DNA of 64,000 nucleotides from Lactobacillus sp. MRS-253-APC-2B (GCF_012843675.1 NZ_JABAFO010000006.1:29587-93586), one strand, 5' to 3'. Positions 54,702 to 63,590 are shown, numbered from the stretch's first letter. Translations and numbers: made by a program. Notes: generated by a model not told the origin, from the sequence alone.

Positions 54702-56390
54702 CTACATTTCGTCTGGAGCCTTAACACCCAGCAGTGCCAGAGCAGACTTCAAAACATCGCTAACGGCTTGAACCAGGGCCAGCCGTGCCAGCTTTTGGTC
54801 ATCGTCAACCAGAATCCGCGTGTGAGCGTAGTATTGGTTAAAGGCCTTAGCCAATGACAAAGCGTACTTACCGATCAATGATGGGTCGTACTTGATGGCG
54901 GCGCGCTTGATCGTTTCTTGGTATTGACCCAAAAGCTTGATGATGTTCCATGATTCTTCATCATTGAGCTTCAGATCAGCATCAGAAAGGTCGGGGTTGC
55001 CAGCCTTGCGCAGCAGACTCTCAGCCCGAGCATGAGCGTATTGAACGTAAGGACCGGTTTCACCTTCAAACTTAACGGCGTCTTCCAGCTTGAAGTTGAT
55101 TGAGTTGGTCCGTTCGTTCTTCAAATCATGGAAGACGATGGCACCAACGCCGACTTCTTGAGCAACTTGATCGGCATTTGCCAGGTCAGGGTTCTTTTCA
55201 GCAATTTGTTGACGAGCCAGTTTGATGGATTCATCCAGTACTTCTTCCAGCTGGACGACGTTACCCTTCCGCGTTGACATCTTCTTACCGTTCAGCGTCA
55301 TCAGACCAAATGGAATATAGTGAATCTGCTTAGACCAGGTAAAACCCATCGTAGCCAGCGTAGCCTTTAATTGTTGGAAGTAGTAGCTTTGTTCGGCACC
55401 AACAACATACAGTGACTGTTCAAAGCCGTACATCCGCTTTCTAAACAGCGCCGTTGCCAGGTCCCGCGTCATGTACAGCGTGGAGCCGTCTGACTTTTGA
55501 ACCATGGCTGGATTCAAGTCGTACTTGGACAGGTCAACGATGCCGGCGCCACGACTCTTTTGCAGCAGGTGCTTGTCGTTGAGCAGCTGCAGGATTTCAT
55601 CCATCTTATCGTTGTAGAAGGCTTCACCATTGTAGGAGTCGAATTGAACGTCCAGCATGTCGTAGACCTTCATGAAACGCTTCAAAGATTCAGCCCGGAA
55701 CCACTTCCACAGATGAACGGCTTCTTCATCACCATCTTCCAGCTTCCGGAACCATTCACGACCGGCTTCGGCATATTCTGGATGTTCATCGGCTTCCGTG
55801 TTGATCTTAACGTAGTATTTTTGCAGTGTGTTGATTGGGTCAGCCTTGACAGCTTCTTCATCGCCCCACATTTTGTAGGCGGCCATCAGCTTACCAAACT
55901 GGGTGCCCCAGTCGCCAAGGTGGTCAATCTTGATCGGGTTATAGTTGGCCTTCTTCATGATGTTGGCAATTGCGTTACCGATAACCGTTGAACGCAGGTG
56001 CCCCATACTCATTGGCTTAGCGATGTTTGGTGAGGACATGTCGATCGTAACATTGGCTTGGTGACCAAGATCCAAGTCACCGTAATGTTCTGGGTCGGCC
56101 AAAATTTCCTTTAAGATGCCAGCCCCAACATTGGCCTTGTCCAAGAAGAAGTTGATGTATGGACCAGCTGCAACGACCTTTTCGAAACCAGTTTGGTCGA
56201 TCTTTTCAATCAGTTCACCAGCAATCATCTGTGGTGCCTTGTGCAGTTCCTTAGCCAAAAAGAAAGTTGGGAAAGCGTAGTCCCCGTTCTTGCTGGTCTT
56301 TGGCCGTTCTAACTTATTTTTGATGTCTTCGATGCTCATCTCTGGCAATGCAGTCTGCAGCGCCGTAGCAACCTGTGTTTTTTCGTCCAT
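54702..56390 (-). CDS. argS: Arginine--tRNA ligase
   Basis: Charges tRNA-Arg. 562 residues, class I. HIGH-like motif in [16 protein letters not shown] (about 119-134), KMSTRKGN (KMSKS equivalent, about 360) and the C-terminal DALR anticodon-binding domain (from about 445, [12 protein letters not shown]). N-terminal Add-1 domain present. Controlled by the T-box leader upstream. Confidence 0.97.
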   Translation of the reverse strand: MDEKTQVATALQTALPEMSIEDIKNKLERPKTSKNGDYAFPTFFLAKELHKAPQMIAGELIEKIDQTGFEKVVAAGPYINFFLDKANVGAGILKEILADPEHYGDLDLGHQANVTIDMSSPNIAKPMSMGHLRSTVIGNAIANIMKKANYNPIKIDHLGDWGTQFGKLMAAYKMWGDEEAVKADPINTLQKYYVKINTEADEHPEYAEAGREWFRKLEDGDEEAVHLWKWFRAESLKRFMKVYDMLDVQFDSYNGEAFYNDKMDEILQLLNDKHLLQKSRGAGIVDLSKYDLNPAMVQKSDGSTLYMTRDLATALFRKRMYGFEQSLYVVGAEQSYYFQQLKATLATMGFTWSKQIHYIPFGLMTLNGKKMSTRKGNVVQLEEVLDESIKLARQQIAEKNPDLANADQVAQEVGVGAIVFHDLKNERTNSINFKLEDAVKFEGETGPYVQYAHARAESLLRKAGNPDLSDADLKLNDEESWNIIKLLGQYQETIKRAAIKYDPSLIGKYALSLAKAFNQYYAHTRILVDDDQKLARLALVQAVSDVLKSALALLGVKAPDEM

Positions 56391-56404
56391 GTTTTACCTC
56401 CTAA

Positions 56405-56613
56405 ATAAAAAACGCCTCCAACGAACCCCAAAGTCCATTAGAGACGAGAAATTTCCCGCGGTACCACTCTAGTTGAATGTGCAACATTCCACTCAAATGA
56501 TATTTAAATGTCTTACCAAAGCGCGTTCAAGAGACCAGCTGCACCTGCCTTCCAGCAACGCAGGCTCGCTTGCCAGCGGCTACCTCTCTAATATTCTTCA
56601 GCTTTTTATACAA
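56405..56613 (-). promoter_or_regulatory. T-box leader of argS (Arg specific)
   Basis: T-box sequence AGAGTGGTACCGCG at 56457-56470. The terminator is CGTCTCTAA...TTGGAGGCG plus TTTTTT (56407-56447). The likely specifier is CGC (56523-56525) in the context TTGAACGCGC, an Arg codon. Stem I occupies 56480-56605. Uncharged tRNA-Arg would allow read-through into argS. Confidence 0.9.
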
Positions 56614-56619
56614 TTTCAG

Positions 56620-56647
56620 ATTATACCAGTTCAATTAAAAAAGGCAA
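56620..56647 (-). promoter_or_regulatory. Promoter of the argS T-box transcript
   Basis: Minus strand TTGCCT (56642-56647), 16 bases, TATAAT (56620-56625). Confidence 0.65.
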
Positions 56648-56710
56648 GTTACATGTTTGTTACGATGATGAATTTTTCAGTCGTGCGATCGTTTTTCTAA
56701 TTCTGTATTT

Positions 56711-57607
56711 TTAAGACGCCGATTCTTTCAACCGCTCAATTCGCTTTTCTAATGGCGGGTGCGTATCAAACAGTTTCATCAGCCAATTGCCAGGTCTGGC
56801 ATTAAAGCAGATGGCATTGGTAGCTGCATCGTCAACCGGCATCTGGCGATCATCGCTTTTCAATTTCTCCAACGCACTGATCAAGCCGTTGGGATCACGG
56901 GTCATTTCAACCGAGCCCGCATCGGCCAGATATTCACGCTCTCTGGAGATAGCAAAAAACGCAACCTTGGCCAATGGAATACCGGCAATGGCAATCATGC
57001 CACCAACGACAGCCAGACTGGTACCGATCAGCCAAAAAATCAGCTTGATGATCCCGGCCCTGGTTTTGACGCTCATCAGGCCAATTCCGGCAATTAATAG
57101 ACCCCAGCCTGAATATCTAACCAGCTCCAATAATGACATGGCAATCGTCGTAACGCGAATATCGTAGTTTTTGATATGTGACAGCTCATGGCCCAAGACA
57201 CCACGCAGCTCTTCATCATTCATCAGATCCAACAGTCCCTGAGTAACCGCCAGACTGGCATGTTCTGGATTGCATCCCGTTGCAAACGCATTGGGACAGT
57301 CAATCGGTAAAATGTAGATTTTTGGCATGGGCAATCCACTGGCTAAACAAAGCTCACTAACCAATTCATAAAGGTGCGGTGCCGTTTTTTCATCAACTTG
57401 TCGGCCACCATTGATCTTCATTAAAAAAGTTGCTGAATGCCAGTAAAACCAAATTAGATAACCAAAGCCAACCAATCAGAAAATCCACATCCAATCAGTC
57501 CCAAACGCCCAGTCAAATACCAGCCCGACGCCAATGACAATGACGCTCATAAAAATTAATAGCCAAACTGTATGGCGCCGATTACGGGCAATCTGTTCAA
57601 AAAGCAT
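56711..57607 (-). pseudogene. htpX: M48 family zinc metalloprotease HtpX, interrupted by an in-frame TGA
   Basis: HtpX is a membrane-bound protease that removes misfolded membrane proteins. A proper start is seen: ATG 57607 after GGGGGAGGAAA, then MLFEQIARNRRHTVWLL and a first membrane segment. Codon 44 is TGA (57476-57478). The same frame continues directly with the second membrane segment and all catalytic parts: LGHELSHIKNYD (HExxH), the EREYLADAG Glu ligand and the C-terminal THPPLEKRIERL. Without the stop the length is about 298, normal for HtpX. A TTG directly follows the TGA and could allow restart, giving 254 residues without the first helix. Either a pseudogene, a sequencing error or read-through. 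Confidence 0.85.
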
Positions 57608-57661
57608 TTTCCTCCCCCCTCATCTTGATTATAATGCTGGGGGCGTCTTATAAGCGCTGAA

Positions 57662-57696
57662 ATCAAAAAAGGATGAGCAACAACTGCTCATCCTTT
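57662..57696 (-). terminator. Terminator after tRNA-Gly
   Basis: Minus strand AAAGGATGAGCA...TGCTCATCCTTT hairpin followed by TTTTTT. Confidence 0.88.
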
Positions 57697-57701
57697 ACAT
57701 A

Positions 57702-57772
57702 AGCGGGTAACGAGAATCGAACTCGCGACACAACCTTGGGAAGGTTGGGTTTTACCACTGAACTATACCCGC
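57702..57772 (-). tRNA. tRNA-Gly (anticodon CCC)
   Basis: 71 bases. Acceptor GCGGGTA/TACCCGC, D arm with TTCAGTGGTAAAA, anticodon stem CAACC/GGTTG around loop TTCCCAA (anticodon CCC), T arm GCGAGTTCGATTCTCGT. Discriminator T; CCA is not encoded. Confidence 0.95.
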
Positions 57773-57801
57773 AAAAAGCTAAGTAAAAATAACTTACTTA
57801 G
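57773..57801 (-). terminator. Hairpin with T run directly before tRNA-Gly
   Basis: GCTAAGTAA...TTACTTAGC, a perfect 9-base inverted repeat followed on the minus strand by TTTTT that abuts the tRNA 5' base. It may end the upstream gene or form the tRNA precursor leader. Confidence 0.6.
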
Positions 57802-57803
57802 CA

Positions 57804-57832
57804 AGTATACCTTATTAATTTAAAAATGTCAT
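57804..57832 (-). promoter_or_regulatory. Promoter of tRNA-Gly
   Basis: Minus strand ATGACA (57827-57832), 17 bases, TATACT (57804-57809); start near 57797, just at the hairpin. Confidence 0.6.
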
Positions 57833-57853
57833 CAATTAATTTGATTTTTTAAA

Positions 57854-58204
57854 TTATTTCTTGTCGGCCGGCTTTTCGATGCGAACCTTTGAAGAGCGGC
57901 GGGCCCGCGTTGTCTTTTTGCCAGTCGTCTTTTTAGCCTCTTTTTCAGCTTCTTCTTTTTCCGCTTCCACTTCGGCTTCTTTGTCTTCTGCCGTACGTGG
58001 AACAGCCTTCAGCATCTTGGCCTCATCTTTGCGAATGATTGCGCGACCGTTCAATTCGTTGACACCGCTCTGGTCAGACGGATCGTAGTCTTGAATGGCA
58101 ATCATAATCGAGTTTTCATATACTTTTTCGACTTCTCCGGAAAAGTCATGATCCATAGGGCCAAACTTTTTGCCTTTGACAATATCGCCAATCTTGTAAA
58201 GCAT
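57854..58204 (-). CDS. DUF2187-like small protein with charged tail
   Basis: 116 residues. The N-terminal half (about 1-60; YKIGDIVKGKKFGPMDHDFSGEVEKVYENSIMI, split here for brevity) looks like a small KOW/SH3-type beta barrel as in DUF2187 proteins; the C-terminal half is a highly charged Glu/Lys helix followed by a Thr/Lys/Arg-rich tail that could bind nucleic acid. ATG 58204 has GAGGTG 6 bases upstream; the longer open frame to 58309 is not used. Function unknown. Confidence 0.8.
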   Translation of the reverse strand: MLYKIGDIVKGKKFGPMDHDFSGEVEKVYENSIMIAIQDYDPSDQSGVNELNGRAIIRKDEAKMLKAVPRTAEDKEAEVEAEKEEAEKEAKKTTGKKTTRARRSSKVRIEKPADKK

Positions 58205-58359
58205 GCAATTCACCTCGTCAATTTTCCCGATTGATAGCAATACATGATAGTTTACTCTTTTTACGGCAAAATTCAAGCACCACGTATCAAACCCGGCTTT
58301 ATCAAGCAAAAAATGATAAAATTTAAACAGCTAAAAACTTTAGAAGAGAGGCCTTTCAA

Positions 58360-58698
58360 ATGATCAAAACCCTAACTTTAATCGATGCCATCTGTGCAAT
58401 TGCTCTTTTTATCACTGTTTTTATGGGACTACATGCCAAAATGGAAAAACGCGTCAGTGACTGGTTCGTCCTCACGTGCTTGGCATTGATCGTTGCGGCC
58501 ATTACGGCTCTGGCCACGACTCTGATGTTTTTCCATCTGCATCCGCTGCTGTTTGTCGGCCGCATCATCTGGTTGCTGATCGCCTTGTTTGCCATTGAAG
58601 CTGCCTTTCGTCAAAAACGCGAGACATTCGGCAATCCATGGCTGTTTTTTGCTACCTATCTGATTTTAATCATTAACGTTGTCATTAATATTTGGTAA
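58360..58698 (+). CDS. Small polytopic membrane protein of unknown function
   Basis: 112 residues with about four hydrophobic segments (about 5-25, 38-60, 67-85, 93-112). No recognised motif. AGAGAGG ribosome site before ATG. Between a divergent DUF2187-like gene and the convergent end of folP. Confidence 0.75.
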   Translation: MIKTLTLIDAICAIALFITVFMGLHAKMEKRVSDWFVLTCLALIVAAITALATTLMFFHLHPLLFVGRIIWLLIALFAIEAAFRQKRETFGNPWLFFATYLILIINVVINIW

Positions 58699-58734
58699 TT
58701 AACGATTTGCCAAATTGATCATTTCTGTTTGTCA

Positions 58735-59874
58735 TCAGCTGCGTTGCCAGTATCCGGATGTGATCGTATCAATCATTTTAACCAATTGACGCGTCTCTTG
58801 AATATCGTGAACCCGCAGTACCCGACCGCCATGCAGATACATGTAGGTTTCTGCAATCAGCGTCACTGACAGGCGCTCATCTTTGGGCAGATCAAACAGT
58901 TTTTTGCCAAAGCCCTTGCGCGAGATGGCTACCATGATTGGTCGGTTCAGGTAACGGAACTCATCGATATTGCGCATCATCGCGTAGTCCTGTTCACCAT
59001 CGGCAACCTTGGAATAGCCAATCCCTTCATCGATAATCACACGGTCCAGATCAATCCCGGCTGACGCAATCTTAGCCAGATTATGCTCAAAGAAATGCTT
59101 CATCTCAACGGTCAGATTGCCATACTCGCGATCACGGCTGCTGTGCATCGTTACCAGGCCAACCCGACTGTTTTTAAGCAGCTGTAATTTGCGTTGATCA
59201 TCAAAAGCATTGACGTCATTGATGATATCAACGCCTAACTCCAAGACTTTTTCCATCACAGGCAGCTTATAAGTGTCAACGGCAATTGCCACGTTGGGAA
59301 ATTCTGCTTTTAACATCTCAATGCCCGGAACGATGCGTGCAAGCTCTTCTGCTGGCGTAACCTCTTTAAATCCGCCTGGCTTGGTGGTTTGTCCGTTGAC
59401 CTCAATCACGTCGGCACCTGCCTCAACCATCTGCCGAATATGATCACGCATGGTTTCAGGAGTATTGTAGCGGCCGCCATCGTAAAATGAGTCTGGCGTA
59501 ATGTTCATGATGCCATAAATAATTGGCTTGGCCGAAACATTGAAGTCGAAGCGACCTGCACGCCAAGAGACGGTATGATTAGCCGCGATCTTAACCAAAG
59601 ATTGGCATAGTTCTTTATCATCAGACCATTTTTGAGTTGCACGGTGGGCCATTAAATGAAAGGCCGTCAATGGCAGCATGAACTCAACCTTGCCTTTTAG
59701 ATGAGCCAAGGCAGCATCAAAATGATTTAAAAAATGAGCTACTTGATTAGTCGTTTCGTCATCGTTGCATTCCCAGGTCAAAAAAAGCATCTGCTGATTA
59801 TGTGCCAGCTTGTCATAGATTGCCGAGGCTAATGGCGACAAATTGGCAACGTTTGTGTTCTCCACGATTCTCAT
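58735..59874 (-). CDS. folP: Dihydropteroate synthase with N-terminal extension
   Basis: Joins p-aminobenzoate to 6-hydroxymethyl-dihydropterin pyrophosphate. 379 residues, about 110 longer than E. coli FolP; the added N-terminal domain is usual in lactobacilli and has no motif I can name. The TIM-barrel part starts near 117 with GIMNITPDSFYDGG; VNGQTTKPGG (the D-x-x-x-E-S-T region, here altered), DTYK, INDVNAF and SRKGFG follow. Overlaps rdgB by 4 bases. Last gene of the folate operon. Confidence 0.94.
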   Translation of the reverse strand: MRIVENTNVANLSPLASAIYDKLAHNQQMLFLTWECNDDETTNQVAHFLNHFDAALAHLKGKVEFMLPLTAFHLMAHRATQKWSDDKELCQSLVKIAANHTVSWRAGRFDFNVSAKPIIYGIMNITPDSFYDGGRYNTPETMRDHIRQMVEAGADVIEVNGQTTKPGGFKEVTPAEELARIVPGIEMLKAEFPNVAIAVDTYKLPVMEKVLELGVDIINDVNAFDDQRKLQLLKNSRVGLVTMHSSRDREYGNLTVEMKHFFEHNLAKIASAGIDLDRVIIDEGIGYSKVADGEQDYAMMRNIDEFRYLNRPIMVAISRKGFGKKLFDLPKDERLSVTLIAETYMYLHGGRVLRVHDIQETRQLVKMIDTITSGYWQRS

Positions 59875-60470
59875 TTCATTTCCTCCATTTGGTCCAATAG
59901 ATTCTTAACGGCGCAACTACGATGACAATAAGCCACCCAATCAGCAAAGCTCATCTCAGCGAGCGTATGATCCAAACCTTCTGGAATCAAGATTCGATCA
60001 AAGCCTGATCCCTCATCACCATGCTGAGCCGTGGCAATTGTTCCCTTTAACTCACCATAAGCAGTCTTGCTGACCTGACCGTTTCTTGCCAACACGATTA
60101 CGGTTTTCATAACAAAGTGCCGATCACGGCCATCAACCAATCGAATAATTCCATCATTCATATCGCTTTTGGTAGCAAAGCGCGGAGTCAATTGACGTGC
60201 GGTCTCAATACCGAATCTTTGCGGAAAAGCCTCCAATTCTAGTCCAGAATCATCGGCAATAACGTTTTGGTCAGGTAACAGCCGACTGATGAACTGGGCT
60301 TTTTTTGCGGCATTTTCGGCATAGCTTTGCTTACCTTCTGCCGGAAAAGTCTGTCGTACGATCAATTGGTCATAGGCAATCCCCTGCGCGCCATAAAATT
60401 CCAGAATTTGACTGATTTCGCGTTGCTTGGCTGGATTATGAGTTGCAATTACAAAACGCTGTGTCGTCAT
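59871..60470 (-). CDS. RdgB/HAM1 family non-canonical purine NTP pyrophosphatase
   Basis: 199 residues. THNPAKQREI at the N-terminus, YAENAAKKAQF and ADDSGLELEAF are the family motifs. Normally removes dITP and XTP; inside folate operons of lactobacilli the same gene has been proposed to remove pyrophosphate from dihydroneopterin triphosphate. Between folC and folP with 1 and -4 base spacing. The folate role is inference from position. Confidence 0.9.
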   Translation of the reverse strand: MTTQRFVIATHNPAKQREISQILEFYGAQGIAYDQLIVRQTFPAEGKQSYAENAAKKAQFISRLLPDQNVIADDSGLELEAFPQRFGIETARQLTPRFATKSDMNDGIIRLVDGRDRHFVMKTVIVLARNGQVSKTAYGELKGTIATAQHGDEGSGFDRILIPEGLDHTLAEMSFADWVAYCHRSCAVKNLLDQMEEMK

Positions 60471-60471
60471 C

Positions 60472-61776
60472 TTAAATTCTCACCTCGATTTCTTTGATCA
60501 GATAAAACGATCCCGTTACCAGCACCATCCCGTCCGCGCCTGCCAACGCAACTGCTTTTTGATAGGCAGTCCAGGCATCGGCAATCACCAGGGCATTCGG
60601 CAGATACTGCTGCAAGTCTTTGGCAGCCATTGCTCGCTTGGGCTGATCTGGCGTTGCCAAAATGATTTGGGCATTCAGTTTTTGATATGTTTGTACCATT
60701 TGCGCAACGTTTTTGTCTTTTAAAAAGCCCAGCACCAAGACCAGTTTTTGTGGATGGCCCAGCTGATCAAGCGTTTGGATCAGGCGAATTGCCGCATCGG
60801 GATTATGCGCACCATCCAAAAAGCTCAGCGGCTGTGTGCCAATTTTTTGCAGGCGACCCGGAATCACAATGTTTGCTAAGACCGCAGCAATCCGTTCCGG
60901 CGTGATTTCAAGCTCAGCTTGATTAAGCCAGTCAACGGCAGTCAATGCGGTTTTTAGATTATCCAGTTGAAACGTGCCCAACATATTAAACTGACATTCC
61001 AATTCAGCACCTGGCAGTTTAAGCTGCAGCCGCGTACCTGCCCAGCTCTGATCAAGTACTGTCAGCTGAACCGTTTTTTCACTATCCAAAACCGGCACCT
61101 GACAAGCCTGGGCACGTTTAATAATCTGCGCTCTGGCAGCCTGATCCTGGTTAGGTGCCAAAATAACTGCGCCAGTGCCCGGCTTGATGATACCGGCCTT
61201 GGCTTGAGCGATATCTTTAATGGTTGGTCCTAAAATTCGTGTATGATCCAAGGCAATATGCGTAATGACGGCTAGTTTAGGAGCTTCAATTGCATTGGTG
61301 GCATCGTTTTGTCCGCCCAGGCCGCATTCAATCACTGCCCAGTCGACTTTTTGATCAGCAAAGTACTGCAGCATAATCAGCGTCCACCACTCAAAAACCG
61401 TTAGATCATCAGCATTCAAGTCATCCGGCAGCTGCTGTACGATTTTTTCATAGGTGGCAGCAAAGGCTGATTTTTCGATCAGACAGCCATCGATTTGAAT
61501 CTGCTCACGCTGGTCAACCATGGCCGGACTGCTGAAATGCCCCACCTTTTGTCCCGCCTGGTGCAGACACTGGGCAATCATCGTACCGGTTGAACCCTTG
61601 CCATTAGTACCAGCAACGTGAATGATGCGAAACTGCTGATCAGGATGATGCAATTTTGCCAAAACGTGCTTAAGCATCCCCACGCGATCATTATCGCCGC
61701 CACGCATCTGGGGATTCAGACTGTCGATAATCCGTTCATAGCTCATCTGATCGCGACTTGTCTGTTCGTTGCTCAT
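60472..61776 (-). CDS. folC: Bifunctional folylpolyglutamate synthase/dihydrofolate synthase
   Basis: Mur-ligase family, 434 residues. ATP-binding HVAGTNGKGSTG (about 53-64), central ligase domain and the C-terminal domain (LDGAHNPDA). Adds glutamate to dihydropteroate and folates. In the folate operon it overlaps folE by 4 bases. Confidence 0.94.
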   Translation of the reverse strand: MSNEQTSRDQMSYERIIDSLNPQMRGGDNDRVGMLKHVLAKLHHPDQQFRIIHVAGTNGKGSTGTMIAQCLHQAGQKVGHFSSPAMVDQREQIQIDGCLIEKSAFAATYEKIVQQLPDDLNADDLTVFEWWTLIMLQYFADQKVDWAVIECGLGGQNDATNAIEAPKLAVITHIALDHTRILGPTIKDIAQAKAGIIKPGTGAVILAPNQDQAARAQIIKRAQACQVPVLDSEKTVQLTVLDQSWAGTRLQLKLPGAELECQFNMLGTFQLDNLKTALTAVDWLNQAELEITPERIAAVLANIVIPGRLQKIGTQPLSFLDGAHNPDAAIRLIQTLDQLGHPQKLVLVLGFLKDKNVAQMVQTYQKLNAQIILATPDQPKRAMAAKDLQQYLPNALVIADAWTAYQKAVALAGADGMVLVTGSFYLIKEIEVRI

Positions 61777-62345
61777 TTGACCAGGTCCTTGGTTTGCATC
61801 AGAAACTCTTTACGCAATGCCTGATTGTCTTTAAAGTCACCGGTAAACTTGGAGGTGTAGGTAAACTGCCCAGCCTTATTGATGCCCCGCATTTCCATAC
61901 ACATGTGGCGAGCTGCCACCTTGATGGCGATGCCTTGAGGATTCAAAATCCGCTGCAGCTCAGTGGCCAGTTCGGTAGTCAGACGCTCTTGCATCCCTGG
62001 TTTTTTGGCTACGAAATCGACCAGCCGCGGAATCTTGCTTAAGCCGATCACCTTACCGTCTCTTGGTACATAGGCTACGCTGGCATAGCCAAAAAACGGC
62101 AGCAGATGATGCTCACACATTGAATAAAACGGAATCTGTTGGATCAATACCATTTCTGGCTGATCATCGACATGAAAAGTCTTATAGTTGCTAAAGTCTT
62201 CTGGCTGGTGGTTCAAAGATGCAAAGATTTCAGCATACATCTTGGCAACCCGCTGCGGCGTCTCTTTAAGTCCTTCACGCTGAGGATTCTCGCCAAATGC
62301 TTCTAAAAGCTCGCTGACCGCGTGTTTGATTTTTTCTTGATCCAT
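61773..62345 (-). CDS. folE: GTP cyclohydrolase I
   Basis: First step of folate synthesis, GTP to dihydroneopterin triphosphate. 190 residues. Zinc ligands in MCEHHLLPF and HMCMEMRG, and the core SKIPRLVDFVAKKPGMQERL are intact. Eight bases after folK. Confidence 0.97.
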   Translation of the reverse strand: MDQEKIKHAVSELLEAFGENPQREGLKETPQRVAKMYAEIFASLNHQPEDFSNYKTFHVDDQPEMVLIQQIPFYSMCEHHLLPFFGYASVAYVPRDGKVIGLSKIPRLVDFVAKKPGMQERLTTELATELQRILNPQGIAIKVAARHMCMEMRGINKAGQFTYTSKFTGDFKDNQALRKEFLMQTKDLVK

Positions 62346-62353
62346 AATTTCCC

Positions 62354-62836
62354 CTATTCTACTGGACGAATCCAGTTATGATCCGTGGTGTTTTGCAGCA
62401 GCTGCTTGATCCGCTCTTGATGTACCGGATCATCATCCATAACGTCCAACAGCGGCTGCAAGACGAACCGGCGATTGCCCATTTCAGGATGCGGAATCGT
62501 TAAGGAAGCCGTCTGCCATTTTTCATCTTCATAAAGGACGATATCCAGATCGATCGTCCGTGGTCCCCAGTGAATCAGCCGCCGTCGATGCAGCGACTTT
62601 TCAATGATATGCAGCCAATGAAGCAGTTCAGGCGGTGTTAGCTTTGTCTCCAAGGCCACGGCTATATTTAAAAAATCATCCTGCTTGACGCCGCCAACTG
62701 GTTCGGTTTCATAGATTCGCGAGACCTTCAAGTTTTGATTGGCTGGATTGCGCATCAACAGGTCTAGGGCACGCGTCAGATTATCAAAACGGTCGCCCAG
62801 GTTGGTGCCGATGCTTAAATAGGCCCGCTTAGTCAT
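62354..62836 (-). CDS. folK: 2-amino-4-hydroxy-6-hydroxymethyldihydropteridine pyrophosphokinase
   Basis: 160 residues; SIGTNLGDR at the N-terminus, the WGPRTIDLDIVLYEDE signature (about 91-106) and HPEMGNRRFVLQPL. Activates 6-hydroxymethyl-dihydropterin for FolP. Overlaps folB by 8 bases. Confidence 0.96.
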   Translation of the reverse strand: MTKRAYLSIGTNLGDRFDNLTRALDLLMRNPANQNLKVSRIYETEPVGGVKQDDFLNIAVALETKLTPPELLHWLHIIEKSLHRRRLIHWGPRTIDLDIVLYEDEKWQTASLTIPHPEMGNRRFVLQPLLDVMDDDPVHQERIKQLLQNTTDHNWIRPVE

Positions 62837-63221
62837 TATTGCCCCCTACTACTTCAATCTCTACGTTGTCAAAAACGCCATCAATCGGCACGCTGTATTT
62901 GCGAATCCTTAAAGTAACCTGCTGCAGACTTGGGTAGTCCGCTAAAATTCTTTTTAAAAGCTGATTAGCCACGCTTTCGATCAAATCAAAGGAATGCGTC
63001 GTCACAAAGTTTTTAATGGTATCATAGACATCCGCATAACTGACGGTTTCGGTCAAATCATCATGCTGAACCCGCTCTTCAATTGGATACTGCATGTCGA
63101 TGTCAATCTCCAGCTTTTGTCCGAGTTTCTTTTCTTCGGCAAATACGCCGTTATAGGTATGAAACTTCATATTATTGATCTTGATGCGCCCGATGATAAC
63201 CCTCTCCTTACCTGGTTTCAA
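62829..63221 (-). CDS. folB: Dihydroneopterin aldolase, non-standard start likely
   Basis: Converts dihydroneopterin to 6-hydroxymethyl-dihydropterin. Core motifs NNMKFHTYNGVFAEEKKLGQ, ERVQHDDLTETVSYADVYD and FDLIESVANQLLKRIL are present. The start is unclear: TTG 63221 is the only upstream canonical codon and lacks a good ribosome site, while AAGGAG (63204-63209) is 6 and 9 bases before two ATC codons (63195-63197, 63192-63194); beginning there gives the expected N-terminus of the family. The first ATG (63167) would cut into the fold. Coordinates use TTG as the outer limit. First gene of the folate operon. Confidence 0.92.
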   Translation of the reverse strand: MKPGKERVIIGRIKINNMKFHTYNGVFAEEKKLGQKLEIDIDMQYPIEERVQHDDLTETVSYADVYDTIKNFVTTHSFDLIESVANQLLKRILADYPSLQQVTLRIRKYSVPIDGVFDNVEIEVVGGNND

Positions 63222-63235
63222 AATTCAATACCACC

Positions 63236-63260
63236 ATCATACCGCACCCATGCCCGATGC
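63236..63260 (-). promoter_or_regulatory. Possible promoter of the folate operon
   Basis: Minus strand TATGAT (63236-63241) with TTGCAT-like -35 15 bases upstream. If real, the start is near 63229, leaving almost no leader before TTG 63221. Confidence 0.4.
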
Positions 63261-63311
63261 AAAATCTTTATGCTAAAATAAATATTGATAAATTTTAAGG
63301 AAGTGAAGCCC

Positions 63312-63590
63312 ATGTTCTTAATGACCGAAAATCTGCCATCGCCGCATAAATCACTAGGCATCGTTAACGCAACCAGTCACTTGATGCTGCCCAGCGAAGC
63401 CATCGATGAATTCGAGGCTTTTGATCAGCTTTTTCCTGCCGTTGAGGAAAAATTAAAGCAAAAAGCCAACGAAAAAGGTGCTGATGGCATCGTCGGGGTT
63501 CGTTTTACCACTAATGTCGCCAACGTCCAAGTCGCGCCTAAATTTCTGGTTTTAACTGGTTATGGAACGATGGTGCAGCTGCTGAATTAA
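63312..63590 (+). CDS. YbjQ-like (heavy-metal-binding domain family) protein
   Basis: 92 residues. The segment KQKANEKGADGIVGVRFTTN followed by LVLTGYGTMVQL resembles the second half of YbjQ/UPF0145 proteins, which form small beta-alpha oligomers of unknown role. ATG 63312 has AAGGAAGTG upstream; the frame to 63285 lacks a site. Stand-alone gene divergent from the folate operon. Confidence 0.75.
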   Translation: MFLMTENLPSPHKSLGIVNATSHLMLPSEAIDEFEAFDQLFPAVEEKLKQKANEKGADGIVGVRFTTNVANVQVAPKFLVLTGYGTMVQLLN

